From NCBI RefSeq assembly GCF_004363095.1, contig NZ_SNYO01000002.1, forward strand, positions 186,001-250,000: a stretch of 64,000 bases of DNA. Reading direction: 5' to 3'. Below are positions 39,531 through 48,038 of this stretch, piece by piece (within the stretch, counting starts at the first letter, position 1; each line of letters starts with the position of its first letter). The DNA is from Actinomycetospora succinea (GTDB lineage: Bacteria; Actinomycetota; Actinomycetes; Mycobacteriales; Pseudonocardiaceae). The translations under genes were made by a program, and so were the position numbers. Under the pieces are notes generated by a model, which saw only the letters and a list, made by a program, of their open reading frames with translations, was not told the origin of the DNA and did not search any database.

Positions 39531-41255
39531 GTGAGCACCGCCCGCCGGTTCCTCCCGCTGGTCACGGGCGCGCTCGCCGTGCTCGTGCTCACGGTCGTGG
39601 TCGCCGCGCTGCCGTGGCTCTGGGACGAGGACCCGGCCGCGAGCGTCCTGCGCGTGCGCTACCCCGAGCGCGGCATCGACCCCGACGCGCTCGACGCCCT
39701 GCGCGCCGAGCTGGACCTGCCCGCCGACCCCGTCACCGGGGCGCTGGGCTGGCTCGGCGGGGCGCTGACCGGCGACCTCGGCACCTCGTGGGTGTCCCGC
39801 GCGCCGGTCGGCCCGTCGGTGGCGGGGGCGCTCGGGGTGTCGCTGACGCTGGCGCTCAGCGCGGTCGTCGTGGCGGCGGTCGCGGCCCTGGCGCTGCTCG
39901 CGCCGGGCGTCTGGCGGGCGGCACGTCGCGGGGCCTCCGACACCGGCCGAGGCGGGGCGGTCGTCGCGTCGGTGCTGGGCGCGGTGCCCGAGATCGTGCT
40001 GGGCGCGGTGCTCGTGGCCGTCGTCGCCGTCGGGTGGGGGCTGCTGCCGAGCACGGGGTTCGCCGGGCCCGCGCACCTCGTCCTGCCCGCGCTCGCGCTG
40101 GGCCTGCCGGCGGGCGGGCTGCTGGCGCGGATGCTGTCGTCGGCGGCGGAGTCGGCGCTGGCCGAGGGGTGGGTGCGGACCTGGCGCTCCTGGGGGACGC
40201 CGCCGGGCACGGTCGCGCTCGGCGTCGCGCGGCGCGCGGTCGCCACCGCCTCGCCGCAGATCGCGCTGCTCGTCGTCGGGCTGCTCGGCAGCGCCGTGGC
40301 CGTCGAGCAGCTCTTCGGCATCCCCGGCGTCGGGTCGGCCGCCCTGGACGCGGTGCTCGCCCAGGACCTGCCCGTCGCGCAGGCCGCGGTGATGCTGCTG
40401 GTGGTGCTCGGGCTCGTGCTCGGCGCGGTCGGGGTGCTGGCGCACCGCGCGCTGCTCGGGCCGGCACGCTCGGGCTCGGAGCTGCCGGCGGGGGTGCCGC
40501 TGCCGTCCGGGCACGCCCGCTCCTGGGCGCCCTGGGCGGCGGCGTCCGCGCTCGCCCTCGTCGTCCTGACGGGCCTGCCGCGCGACGGCGCCACGACGGA
40601 GCGGCGCCTCGCCCCGCCGTCGTGGTCGGCGCCGATGGGCACCGACGCGGTGGGCCGGGACCTGTGGGCCCGGATCGCGCACGGCGCCCTGCTGACCGTC
40701 GGGACCGCGGTCGCCGTGACGGCGGTGTGCCTGGTGATCGGCCTGCTGGTGGGGGTCGGCGGGCGCTCGGCGCGGGCCGGCGCGGCGGACGTCGTCAACG
40801 CGCTGCCCCCGGTGGTCGTCGGCCTGGTCATCGCGGCGGTCGCCGGACCGGGGCTGCTCGGGGCGGCGATCGCCGTGATCGCCGTCGGCTGGGTGCCGCT
40901 GGCGGTGCACGCGCGGACCCTGGCCACCGAGGCCCGCGCCTCTGGGTACGTCCGCGCCGCGGTGCTGGCCGGCGCGACCCCGTGGCGGATCGCCCGGCGC
41001 CACGTCCTGCCCGCCGTCGTCGGACCGGTCACGCGCCACGGGCTCGCGCGGGTCCCGCACGCCGCGCTCGGCATCGCCGCGCTGAGCTTCCTCGGGCTCG
41101 GCGCCGCACCCGACTCGCCGGAGTGGGGCGCGGTGCTCGCCGACTCGCTCGCCTACGTCGAACGCGCACCGTGGACGATCCTCGCGCCGACCGTCGGGCT
41201 GGCGCTGCTCGCCGTCGTCGTGGCGCTGGTCCGGGAGTCGCGCGCGAGCAGCTAG
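39531..41255 (+). CDS. Fused double permease (DppB-DppC) of the opine-type ABC importer
   Basis: This 574-residue membrane protein holds two permease domains in one chain. Residues ~1-310 are DppB-like (ELDLPADPV, LTGDLGTSW, GIPGVGSAALDAVL) and ~335-574 are DppC-like (APMGTDAVGRDLWARIAHGALLT, GWVPLAVHARTL, FLGLGAAPDSPEWGAVLADS). The domain order equals the separate genes of the first importer. GTG 39531 has GAGAGG at good spacing. Dpp-type permeases are usually two proteins, so the fusion is unusual. Confidence 0.85.
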   Translation: MSTARRFLPLVTGALAVLVLTVVVAALPWLWDEDPAASVLRVRYPERGIDPDALDALRAELDLPADPVTGALGWLGGALTGDLGTSWVSRAPVGPSVAGALGVSLTLALSAVVVAAVAALALLAPGVWRAARRGASDTGRGGAVVASVLGAVPEIVLGAVLVAVVAVGWGLLPSTGFAGPAHLVLPALALGLPAGGLLARMLSSAAESALAEGWVRTWRSWGTPPGTVALGVARRAVATASPQIALLVVGLLGSAVAVEQLFGIPGVGSAALDAVLAQDLPVAQAAVMLLVVLGLVLGAVGVLAHRALLGPARSGSELPAGVPLPSGHARSWAPWAAASALALVVLTGLPRDGATTERRLAPPSWSAPMGTDAVGRDLWARIAHGALLTVGTAVAVTAVCLVIGLLVGVGGRSARAGAADVVNALPPVVVGLVIAAVAGPGLLGAAIAVIAVGWVPLAVHARTLATEARASGYVRAAVLAGATPWRIARRHVLPAVVGPVTRHGLARVPHAALGIAALSFLGLGAAPDSPEWGAVLADSLAYVERAPWTILAPTVGLALLAVVVALVRESRASS

Positions 41256-41692
41256 CCCGCGACGTTCGCGCGCAGCTGCTCGAGCACCCGCCGGGTCGCC
41301 GCCTCGTCGTCGGGGTCGAGCCCGGCCCGCAGACGGCGGTCGTGCTCCACGGCGACGTCGCGCAGGCGGAGGAACGCGGCCTGTCCGGCCTCGGTGAGGT
41401 CGACGAGCTGGACGCGCCGGTTCGTCGGCTCCCGGCGGCGCGTGACCAGGCCGGCGGCCTCCATCCCCGCGAGGTGGTGGGTCAGCGTCGCGCCCTGGAT
41501 GCCCACCGCGGCCGCGAGCTCGCGCTGGCTCTCGGCACGCCCCGTCGTCAGGGCGAGCAGCACCAGCCAGGTCGACATCGAGCCGCCCGCCGCGGCGAGG
41601 GCGGCGTCGAAGGCCCGCCCGACCTCGCGGGCCGCGGCGGTGAGCTGCAGGCCCAGGGGTGCAGTCGCAGGGGGACCGGCGTGGTCGGGCAT
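41252..41692 (-). CDS. MarR-family regulator
   Basis: This 146-residue regulator has the winged helix of MarR proteins (LALTTGRAESQRELAAAVGIQGATLTHHLAGMEAAGLV in separate motifs, wing RREPTNRRVQLVDLTEAG). ATG 41692 follows TACGCT by 6 bases (leaderless). It is divergent from the MFS efflux gene, and a three-copy repeat (41717-41757) lies between them. It probably represses the efflux operon; the ligand is unknown. Its stop overlaps the permease stop by 4 bases. Confidence 0.87.
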   Translation of the reverse strand: MPDHAGPPATAPLGLQLTAAAREVGRAFDAALAAAGGSMSTWLVLLALTTGRAESQRELAAAVGIQGATLTHHLAGMEAAGLVTRRREPTNRRVQLVDLTEAGQAAFLRLRDVAVEHDRRLRAGLDPDDEAATRRVLEQLRANVAG

Positions 41693-41716
41693 GCCCACAG
41701 CGTATCGCAACTCTTC

Positions 41717-41757
41717 GACGTCTAACGTATTGACGTCTAACGATTAGAGTTCTAACG
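41717..41757. promoter_or_regulatory. Three 15-bp-spaced repeats, MarR operator candidate
   Basis: GACGTCTAACG at 41717-41727 and 41732-41742, and GAGTTCTAACG at 41747-41757, form direct repeats with an exact 15-base period. TCTAA-CGA-TTAGA is an embedded dyad. The site lies between the MarR gene and the MFS gene. Confidence 0.6.
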
Positions 41758-41782
41758 TTCTCCGCGACCCGAGGAGGTCCCG

Positions 41783-43180
41783 ATGGGCACAGACCTCGCC
41801 GACGCCCCCGCGCCGTCGCGACACCGACGCCGGATCGCCCTGCTGGTGATCGCGCTGGCCCAGCTGACGATCGCCCTCGACGCGACGGTCGTGAACGTCG
41901 CGCTCCCCTCGGCGCAGGCCGCGCTGGGGTTCCCCGACGCGCAGCGTCACTGGGTGATCACCGCCTACACCGCCGTGTTCGGCGGGACGCTGCTGCTCGG
42001 CGGCCGGATCTCCGACCAGGTCGGCCGCCGGCGGACCTTCGTGGTCGGGCTCGCCGGGTTCGGTGTCGCCTCCGCGCTCGGGGCGCTGGCGCCCGACCTG
42101 GCGTGGCTCGCCGTGGCCCGCGGGCTCCAGGGGGCGTTCGCCGCGCTGCTCGCGCCCACCGTGCTCGCCCTGCTGTCGGTCAGCTTCCCCGAGCCGCGCG
42201 AGCGGGGCCGGGCGTTCGCCCTCTTCGGCGCCGTGGCGGGCGGGGGCGGCGCCGTCGGGCTCGTGCTCGGCGGGCTGCTCGCCGAGACGGTCGGGTGGCG
42301 CGGCTGCCTGTTCGTCAACGTCCCGATCGTCGCCGTGACCGCCCTCGGGGCACGCTTCCTCCCGCGGACCGCGGGTGCCGGCACCCGGCGCCGCCTCGAC
42401 GCGACCGGCGCGGTGCTGATCACCGCGGCGCTCGTCGCCCTCGTCGCGGCGTGCTCGGGCGCGCTGCCGACCCCGGGGGCCGTCGGGCTGCTCGCCACCG
42501 GCGCCGTGCTGCTCGCGGCGTTCGTGCGGCACGAGTCCCGCACGCCGTCGCCGTTGCTGCCCCTGCCCGTGCTGGCCGACCGCGTCCTCGTCGGCGCGTG
42601 CCTGACCGTCGGGCTCACCGTGGCCGGGATGCTCGGCGCGTTCCTCGTCCTGACCTACTTCCTGCAGGGCGTGCTCGAGTTCTCGCCGCTGCAGACGGGC
42701 CTGGCGTTCCTGCCCCTGTCGGGGGCGCTCTTCGCCGCCGCGCAGGTCGCGGGCCGGGTGATGGCGCGCGTCGCGACGCCGACCCTCGTCGTCCCCGGCC
42801 TGCTCGTCGCCGCGGCCGGCATGGCGCTGCTGACCCTCCTCACCCCGCACAGCACCTACCTGACCGGCGTCCTGCCCGCCGAGCTGCTGCTCGGTCTCGG
42901 GATCGGCGCCGTGTTCACCCCCGTGATCAGCCTGGCCACGGGTCGGGCGCGTCCGGCCGAGGCCGGCGTGACCGCCGCCGTCGTCGCCACCGCGCAGCAG
43001 CTCGGCGGATCGATCGGCCTGGCGGGGCTCAACGCCCTCGCCGCCGTCGTCGGCGGAGCGGCCGGCGCCGGCACCGTCGCGGCCCTGGTCGCCGGCAGCA
43101 CCACCGCCGCCGCCGGGGCCGCCCTCGCCATGGTCGCCGCGGCCGTCGTCGCCGCCCTCCTCCTCCGCTCGACGCACTGA
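41783..43180 (+). CDS. MFS drug-efflux transporter, DHA2 type
   Basis: A 465-residue membrane protein with 14 predicted helices, LDATVVNVALPSAQAALGF (motif D1 of the DHA2 family), GGRISDQVGRRRTFVVGL as motif A and GGAVGLVLGGLLAETVGWR in motif C. It likely exports hydrophobic drugs or signals by proton antiport. GAGGAGG precedes ATG 41783. It is divergent from the MarR gene and followed by the NmrA-like gene after 24 bases, so both may be under the MarR repressor. Confidence 0.88.
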   Translation: MGTDLADAPAPSRHRRRIALLVIALAQLTIALDATVVNVALPSAQAALGFPDAQRHWVITAYTAVFGGTLLLGGRISDQVGRRRTFVVGLAGFGVASALGALAPDLAWLAVARGLQGAFAALLAPTVLALLSVSFPEPRERGRAFALFGAVAGGGGAVGLVLGGLLAETVGWRGCLFVNVPIVAVTALGARFLPRTAGAGTRRRLDATGAVLITAALVALVAACSGALPTPGAVGLLATGAVLLAAFVRHESRTPSPLLPLPVLADRVLVGACLTVGLTVAGMLGAFLVLTYFLQGVLEFSPLQTGLAFLPLSGALFAAAQVAGRVMARVATPTLVVPGLLVAAAGMALLTLLTPHSTYLTGVLPAELLLGLGIGAVFTPVISLATGRARPAEAGVTAAVVATAQQLGGSIGLAGLNALAAVVGGAAGAGTVAALVAGSTTAAAGAALAMVAAAVVAALLLRSTH

Positions 43181-43204
43181 CCCACGAGAGACAAGGACAC
43201 CGCC

Positions 43205-44086
43205 ATGAACGACACCGACCTGGTGCTGGTGACCGGCGCGAGCGGCCACGTCGGCGCCGAGCTGGTCGCCGCGCTCGCCGCGGCCGGCCGGCCCGTGCGC
43301 GCCATGACCCGCAAGCCCCCTGCCCTCGCCGTCCCCGCCGGCGTCGAGGTGGTCCGCGGGGACGCCGACGACCCCGCGTCGCTGGACGCCGCGTTCGCCG
43401 GCGTCGACCGAGCCTTCCTCATGTCCGCCGAGACCATCGACCCCGACGCCGCGCCCACCCACGTCCCGGCCCTCGTCGACGCCGCCGTGCGCGCCGGCGT
43501 CACGCACCTCGTGCTGCTCTCGGTGCACAGCGGCGGGGAGGGCGGTGACGTCCTCGCCGACTGGTGGGCGGAGGTCGAGCGGTCGGTCGTGGAGAGCGGC
43601 CTGCGGTGGACGCTGCTGCGACCCGGGCGGTTCATGTCGAACGCGCTGGCCTGGGCGTCCCGGCTCGGCGGCGGCGACGAGGTGGCCGTCCCCTTCGCCA
43701 CCCGCCCGGCGACGTCGATCGACCCGGCCGACATCGCCGCGGTCGCGGCCGCCGCCCTCGGCGACACCGACGGCCGCCACGACGGGGCGATCCACCAGCT
43801 CTCCGGCCCCGCGGTGCTGACGCCGGCCGACGAGCTCGCCGCGATCGGGGCCCTGCTCGGCCGGCCGCTGCGCGCCGTGGAGCCGCCGCTCGACCAGGTC
43901 CGCGCGGGCATGGCCCGTGGCGGGATGCCCGAGGCCGTCATCGACGCGGCGCTGGCCCGGACCCTCGAGGGTTCCGACGGCGTCGCGGTGCTGCCGACGG
44001 TCGAGGACGTGCTCGGGCGTCCGGCGCGCTCGTTCGACGACTGGCTCGACGCCCACCACGCCGCGTTCACCGGAGGCCGGCCATGA
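43205..44086 (+). CDS. NmrA-like NAD(P)-binding protein
   Basis: A 293-residue atypical SDR: VLVTGASGHVGAELVAALAAAGRPVRAMTRKP forms the dinucleotide motif (TGASGHVG), then VRGDADDPASLDAAF, and GLRWTLLRPGRFMSN near the middle. No YxxxK is seen, as in NmrA/HSCARG proteins, which sense NAD(P) or reduce quinones. It follows the efflux gene and overlaps the membrane-protein gene by ATGA. Confidence 0.83.
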   Translation: MNDTDLVLVTGASGHVGAELVAALAAAGRPVRAMTRKPPALAVPAGVEVVRGDADDPASLDAAFAGVDRAFLMSAETIDPDAAPTHVPALVDAAVRAGVTHLVLLSVHSGGEGGDVLADWWAEVERSVVESGLRWTLLRPGRFMSNALAWASRLGGGDEVAVPFATRPATSIDPADIAAVAAAALGDTDGRHDGAIHQLSGPAVLTPADELAAIGALLGRPLRAVEPPLDQVRAGMARGGMPEAVIDAALARTLEGSDGVAVLPTVEDVLGRPARSFDDWLDAHHAAFTGGRP

Positions 44087-44718
44087 GAGACCTGACCGGG
44101 CCGGTCGTCGGCCTCGCCTTCCTCGGCGGTGTCGGCGGTGCGATCGCCCTCGCCGACGACCCGTTCCCCCGGCCCTGGGCCACCGGCGCGGAGGTCCGCA
44201 CGTACTTCCGCGGCAACCGCGGCGCCGCCCGTCTCAGCGCCGCCGGCCAGGCGGTCTCCGCGCTGGCCATCGCCCGCTTCACCCGCACGGTCGCCCGCCG
44301 GTCCCCGCGGCACCGCCTCCTCGCGGTCGCCGGCGGGACGGTCGCCGCCGTCTCGATCGCGACGTCCGCGGTCCTCGCCGCCACGCAGACCGCCCGCGAC
44401 GTCGACGACGACACCGCCCTGCAGCTCGCGCGGACCGCGTTCGCCGCCGGCGGCCCGATGCACGGCGTCGGCTTCGGCGCGCTGACCGCCGCCCTCGTCC
44501 TCGGCGGTGCCGACGTCCTGCCGCGCGGGCTGGTCGTGACAGGGCTGGTCTCGGCGGCCTGCGGGGCGGCCTCGCCCCTGTACTTCGTGTGGTCCCCGGC
44601 CGGCTGGCTCATCCCCGCCGGCCGCTTCCCCGGGCTCGTCGTCGCCGCCGTCGCCGGCCCGCTGCTGTCCGCCGACCCCGGAGGAACCCCCGTGGTGGGC
44701 CCGGTCGTCGCCCGCTGA
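44083..44718 (+). CDS. Membrane protein of unknown function
   Basis: This 211-residue protein has hydrophobic segments at about 5-25, 85-105, 130-150, 160-180 and 185-205. The basic segment FTRTVARRSPRHRLL lies between the first two. It also holds FAAGGPMHGVGFGAL, a region that looks loop-like. I recognise no family. Its ATG overlaps the NmrA-like gene stop, so it belongs to the MarR-regulated run by position. It ends 11 bases before the phosphatase-like gene. Confidence 0.7.
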   Translation: MRDLTGPVVGLAFLGGVGGAIALADDPFPRPWATGAEVRTYFRGNRGAARLSAAGQAVSALAIARFTRTVARRSPRHRLLAVAGGTVAAVSIATSAVLAATQTARDVDDDTALQLARTAFAAGGPMHGVGFGALTAALVLGGADVLPRGLVVTGLVSAACGAASPLYFVWSPAGWLIPAGRFPGLVVAAVAGPLLSADPGGTPVVGPVVAR

Positions 44719-44729
44719 CAATCCTCGGC

Positions 44730-45311
44730 GTGCGTCTGCACTTGCTCGCCCACGCCGCGACCGCCGCCTCACGCGCGGCGCGCTTCCCCGTCGACGAGCC
44801 GATCGACGCGGGCGGGCGTCGCGCGGCGAGCGAGCTGCGGCCGGCCGCGCCCGAGCACCTGTGGTGCGCGCCGTCGGCCCGGTGCCGCGAGACCGCGGCG
44901 CTCGTCCTGCCGGGGCGGGCGGTCGACGGGGAGGCGCCCGCCGGTCCCGACCCCGGTGTCTGGGCCGGGCGCTCCCCCGCCGACCTCGCCGCCGAGGACC
45001 CGGCCGCCCTGCAGGCCTGGCTCACCGACCCGTCCGCCGCGCCGCCGGGCGGGGAGTCGTTGGCGGCGCTCCTGGCCCGCGTCGGCGCCTGGATGGACGA
45101 GCTCCCGGGCGGCGAGGACCGGACCGTGGGCCTCGCCGTCGTCGACCCACCGGTGATCCGGGCCGCCGTCGCCCACGCCCTCGGCGCCGGCGCGGCCGCG
45201 GCCTGGCGCGTGGACGTCGCGCCGCTGACCCTCGCGGTGCTCACCGGGCGCTCCGGCCGCTGGAACCTGCGGTCGCTGGGCAGCGGGCCCACCGGCGAAC
45301 CCGGGTCCTGA
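44730..45311 (+). CDS. Histidine-phosphatase-fold protein with degenerate active site
   Basis: A 193-residue protein of the histidine phosphatase superfamily. The N-terminal catalytic RHG motif reads A7-H8-A9 (LLAHAAT): the His is kept but the Arg and Gly are lost. The second active-site His region reads VVDPPVIRAAV, without the usual HGG. LWCAPSARCRETA corresponds to the usual SPLxRaxqTA motif. It is likely a weak or inactive phosphatase, or binds another ligand. GTG 44730 follows GACAAT by 7 bases. Confidence 0.65.
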   Translation: MRLHLLAHAATAASRAARFPVDEPIDAGGRRAASELRPAAPEHLWCAPSARCRETAALVLPGRAVDGEAPAGPDPGVWAGRSPADLAAEDPAALQAWLTDPSAAPPGGESLAALLARVGAWMDELPGGEDRTVGLAVVDPPVIRAAVAHALGAGAAAAWRVDVAPLTLAVLTGRSGRWNLRSLGSGPTGEPGS

Positions 45312-45328
45312 GGACACGGGTCGTCCCG

Positions 45329-45706
45329 TCAGCCGAGCTGTTCCCGCACCGCCTCGACGTCGATCAGCGACCACACCTCCGCGATCCGGCCCTCCGCGAA
45401 GCGGTAGAACACGTGCTCGGCGAACGCGACGCGACGCCCGTCGACGGCCACGCCCCGGAACTCACCCCGCGGCGTGCAGTCGAACCACAGCCGTGCCGCC
45501 ACCTCGTCGCCCTGCACCACCAGCCGGTCGACCACGAACGCGAGGTCGGGGATCGCCGCGGCGTCGTCGGCGATCATCCCCGCGTACTGCGCCCGCGTCA
45601 TCGGCGCGCCGTTGTAGGTCAGGGAGTCGTGGACGTACGCCTCGAGGTCCTCGAACCGCCGCTCGTCCAGGCAGGCCAGGTAGGCGCGGTAGACGTCGTC
45701 GATCAC
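45329..45706 (-). CDS. SnoaL-like ester cyclase family protein
   Basis: A 125-residue NTF2-fold protein: YRAYLACLDERRFEDLEAYVHDSLTYNG, MTRAQYAGMIADD, a LWFDCTPRGEFRGVAVDGRRV strand unit and FAEGRIAEVWSLIDVEAVREQ at the end. This is the SnoaL_4/ester-cyclase pattern. It starts at GTG in the cobF stop (GTGA), so it is translated with cobF. What it does in that setting is unclear. Confidence 0.78.
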   Translation of the reverse strand: MIDDVYRAYLACLDERRFEDLEAYVHDSLTYNGAPMTRAQYAGMIADDAAAIPDLAFVVDRLVVQGDEVAARLWFDCTPRGEFRGVAVDGRRVAFAEHVFYRFAEGRIAEVWSLIDVEAVREQLG

Positions 45707-46476
45707 TTCCGCCGCACGAGGTAGGTGTCCATGAGCCAGCCCTTGCGCTCCCGGTGCGTGGCGCGCGCCGCCAGGATCTCGGCCCGGACGTCGCCCACCC
45801 GCCCCGCGATCAGCACCTCGTCGGGCGTGCCGACGTAGGCGCCCCAGTAGACGGTGGCGTCGTCGGGCAGGTGGTCGAGGCCGTGGTCCTTGGCGCTGTC
45901 GAGCATGACGACGAGGTCGGCCTCGCCGGAGTCGACGCTGTCGTCGAGCACGCGGCGGGCGGGGGTGATCGTCGCGGCGCGGGCGGTGCGCGTGAGCGTC
46001 GTGCGGTGGGCCGCCGCCAGCACCGTCGGCGCCCCCAGCCCGGGCACGACCCGCCAGTCGAGCGCGACCCGTCCACGGGCGTCGAGGCGGTGCAGCATCT
46101 CGACGGTGCCGTCGTAGATCGCCGGGTCGCCCCACACGAGCAGGGCGCACGAGCCGCCGTCGGGCACCTCGTCGAGCAGGGTCTGCTCGTAGAGGGCGGC
46201 GCGCTCGTCACGCCAGCGCTCGGTGGCGCCCTCGTAGTCGGGAGATGTCCGGTCGCGGACGGCGTCGTCGCGCTCGACGACGCGGGCCTGCGGGGCGAAG
46301 CGCTCGACGATCTTCGCCCGGATCGTCGTGAGCTCGTCCGCGGGACCGGGCTTGTGCAGCAGCACCACCACGTCCACGCCGCCGAGCGCCTCGACGGCGT
46401 CGAGCGTCAGCTGCCCCGGGTCGCCGAGGCCGATCCCCACCACCTGCACGGTTCGCACGGGGACGCACGTTCTCAC
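45703..46476 (-). CDS. cobF: Precorrin-6A synthase (deacetylating), CobF
   Basis: This 257-residue SAM-dependent methyltransferase is of the tetrapyrrole (CbiF/CobI) fold: VVGIGLGDPGQLTLDAVEALGGVDVVVLL, LLVWGDPAIYDGTVEML, WRVVPGLGAPTVLAAAH and YWGAYVGTPDEVLIAG. CobF methylates C-1 of precorrin-5 with loss of acetate in aerobic cobalamin synthesis. GTG 46476 overlaps the upstream gene's stop (GTGA); GTG 46458 is an alternative. With cbtAB and the metE riboswitch it shows that the organism likely makes cobalamin. Confidence 0.88.
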   Translation of the reverse strand: MRTCVPVRTVQVVGIGLGDPGQLTLDAVEALGGVDVVVLLHKPGPADELTTIRAKIVERFAPQARVVERDDAVRDRTSPDYEGATERWRDERAALYEQTLLDEVPDGGSCALLVWGDPAIYDGTVEMLHRLDARGRVALDWRVVPGLGAPTVLAAAHRTTLTRTARAATITPARRVLDDSVDSGEADLVVMLDSAKDHGLDHLPDDATVYWGAYVGTPDEVLIAGRVGDVRAEILAARATHRERKGWLMDTYLVRRK

Positions 46477-47924
46477 GGAGCACTCGCCGGTGCCGGTGTG
46501 ACGTCCACCGTCACCGGCACCGTGACGATCCGCCAGTCCCGCTGGACCTGCACCCAGAGCTGGTAGCGGCCCGCCCGCGCAAACGTGTGCTCGAAGGAGA
46601 TCCGCGGCCCGTACGTGCCCGCCGGGCCGGGCGCGCTCATGTCGTGGACGTGGCCGAACGCCGACGCGGGGTCCATCGGGTCCGGCGTCCCGCCGAGCCC
46701 GGGGCCGAGCACCATGAGGTGTCCGGCCATGCCCAGCCAGCGCTGCAGGTCGGTGACCTGACCGCCGCCCGCGCCGAAGGTCGCCGACACCGTCGTCGGG
46801 CGACCCGCGACGGCCTCGGGCACCGCGACGTCGACCTGCATCCCGCCGACCTCGCGGACGCCCGGGCCGGGCGCGGGCGCGGCGGGCGCCGGAGCGGGGC
46901 CCGGGACGTCGAACGCCGTGCGCGCCACCTGGTGCCCGCCGTCGCCGGCGCGCTCCATCTCGGCGAACACCCCGTAGCGCCCGGCGGTGCCCGGCGTCAG
47001 GCGCACGACGTAGTGGCCGGGGGCGGTGCGGACCGGGTGCACGTGGTCGAGCGACCCGTCCGGACCCATGACGGCGAGGTGGATGAGGGCGTCGTCGTGG
47101 ATCGCGAGGTCGTCGACGACCGCGCCCGTGGACGAGTCGGTGAGGTCGAGGGCGAGGTCCGTCGGGGCGCCGGCGGTCGGCGGGCTCGTGGTGCTCGCGG
47201 TGGCGACGACGCTGCCGCTGGTCATGGTGGCCGTGGTCATCGGCGTCGGGGCCGGCGCCGCCCCGCCGTGCCCGGCGTGGCCGCCGGCGGGCGGGGCGAT
47301 GATCGGTGCTGCGGCGGGCGTCGGGGCCGGTGGCGTGGGCGTCGAGGACGGCGCGGTGGCCACCGCCGTCGCGGCGATCGTGATCCCGACGAGCGCGACC
47401 GCCCCGAGCCCGAGCGCGAGCCGGGGCCGCCGGCGCACGCTCGGGGCGAGGGCCGCGACGAGCGCGACGACGCCGACCAGCGCGCCGATCCGGACCGCCC
47501 ACACCCACCCCGGGGTGGGCACGGGCGCGGCGACGGTGACCGGGACGCGGGCGGTCGTGGTGCCGTCGGCGACGGTGATCTCCCAGGCGCCCGGGCCGTC
47601 CGTGGTGAGCGCGACCTCGTGCGGCTGCCCGACCGGCGCCACCGGCACGGGCACCGCGTTCGCGGGCTCGCCGCCGGGGCGCACCGCGGCGAGCACGACC
47701 TCGCCGGGCGGCGCGTCGCCGCGCGGGAGCACGACGACCGGCATCCGGCCCCCGCCCTCCGGCGGCGCGGTGATCGTCAGGGCGAGCTCGCGGGCGCCGA
47801 GGTCGAGCTCGATGCGCTGGACGCCGGTGGGCGTCGACTCGTGCGCGAACGCCGCCGGGGCCAGCAGCGCCGCCAGCGCACCCAGCAGGACGAGCAGCAC
47901 GCCCACCCGGCGAAGTCCGATCAC
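46473..47924 (-). CDS. Exported membrane protein with metal-resistance-like domains
   Basis: A 483-residue protein with a signal peptide (VLLVLLGALAALLAPAAFA). It has an external domain and one helix (VVALVAALAPSV, near 160), then a His/Gly-rich linker (GGHAGHGG) and beta-rich modules with LIHLAVMGPDGSLDHVHPVR and LGMAGHLMVLGPGLGG...FGHVHDMS. The paired HLMVLGP and HVHP-type blocks occur in copper or heavy-metal-binding exported proteins. GTG 47924 follows TACGGT by 6 bases (leaderless). The gene overlaps cobF. Confidence 0.65.
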   Translation of the reverse strand: MIGLRRVGVLLVLLGALAALLAPAAFAHESTPTGVQRIELDLGARELALTITAPPEGGGRMPVVVLPRGDAPPGEVVLAAVRPGGEPANAVPVPVAPVGQPHEVALTTDGPGAWEITVADGTTTARVPVTVAAPVPTPGWVWAVRIGALVGVVALVAALAPSVRRRPRLALGLGAVALVGITIAATAVATAPSSTPTPPAPTPAAAPIIAPPAGGHAGHGGAAPAPTPMTTATMTSGSVVATASTTSPPTAGAPTDLALDLTDSSTGAVVDDLAIHDDALIHLAVMGPDGSLDHVHPVRTAPGHYVVRLTPGTAGRYGVFAEMERAGDGGHQVARTAFDVPGPAPAPAAPAPGPGVREVGGMQVDVAVPEAVAGRPTTVSATFGAGGGQVTDLQRWLGMAGHLMVLGPGLGGTPDPMDPASAFGHVHDMSAPGPAGTYGPRISFEHTFARAGRYQLWVQVQRDWRIVTVPVTVDVTPAPASAP

Positions 47925-47947
47925 GGGCACACCGTAAGGCCGCAACA

Positions 47948-47970
47948 CCTCATCGGTCAGTGAGATGAGG
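47948..47970. promoter_or_regulatory. Dyad upstream of the metal-resistance-like gene
   Basis: CCTCATC and GATGAGG form perfect 7-bp arms 9 bases apart, about 24 bases upstream of the predicted leaderless start at 47924. A repressor site is plausible; the regulator is unknown. Confidence 0.4.
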
Positions 47971-47977
47971 CGCGCAA

Positions 47978-48038
47978 GATCGCCCCGGGTGCTCCGGAGA
48001 CCCCGTGAGATCGGGTCGACAGAGCACCGGGGGCGATC
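47978..48038. other. Large imperfect hairpin in a divergent intergenic region
   Basis: GATCGCCCCGGGTGCTC (47978-47994) pairs with GAGCACCGGGGGCGATC (48022-48038), 17 bp with one mismatch. The loop itself holds GACCC...GGGTC. It lies between divergent genes, so it is not a simple terminator. Confidence 0.5.

Noticed and set aside
35114..41255. Certain assignment as a staphylopine-type metallophore system
   Set aside because: No metallophore synthase gene (nicotianamine synthase-like or opine dehydrogenase-like) is in the window, so only the resemblance of gene order is reported.
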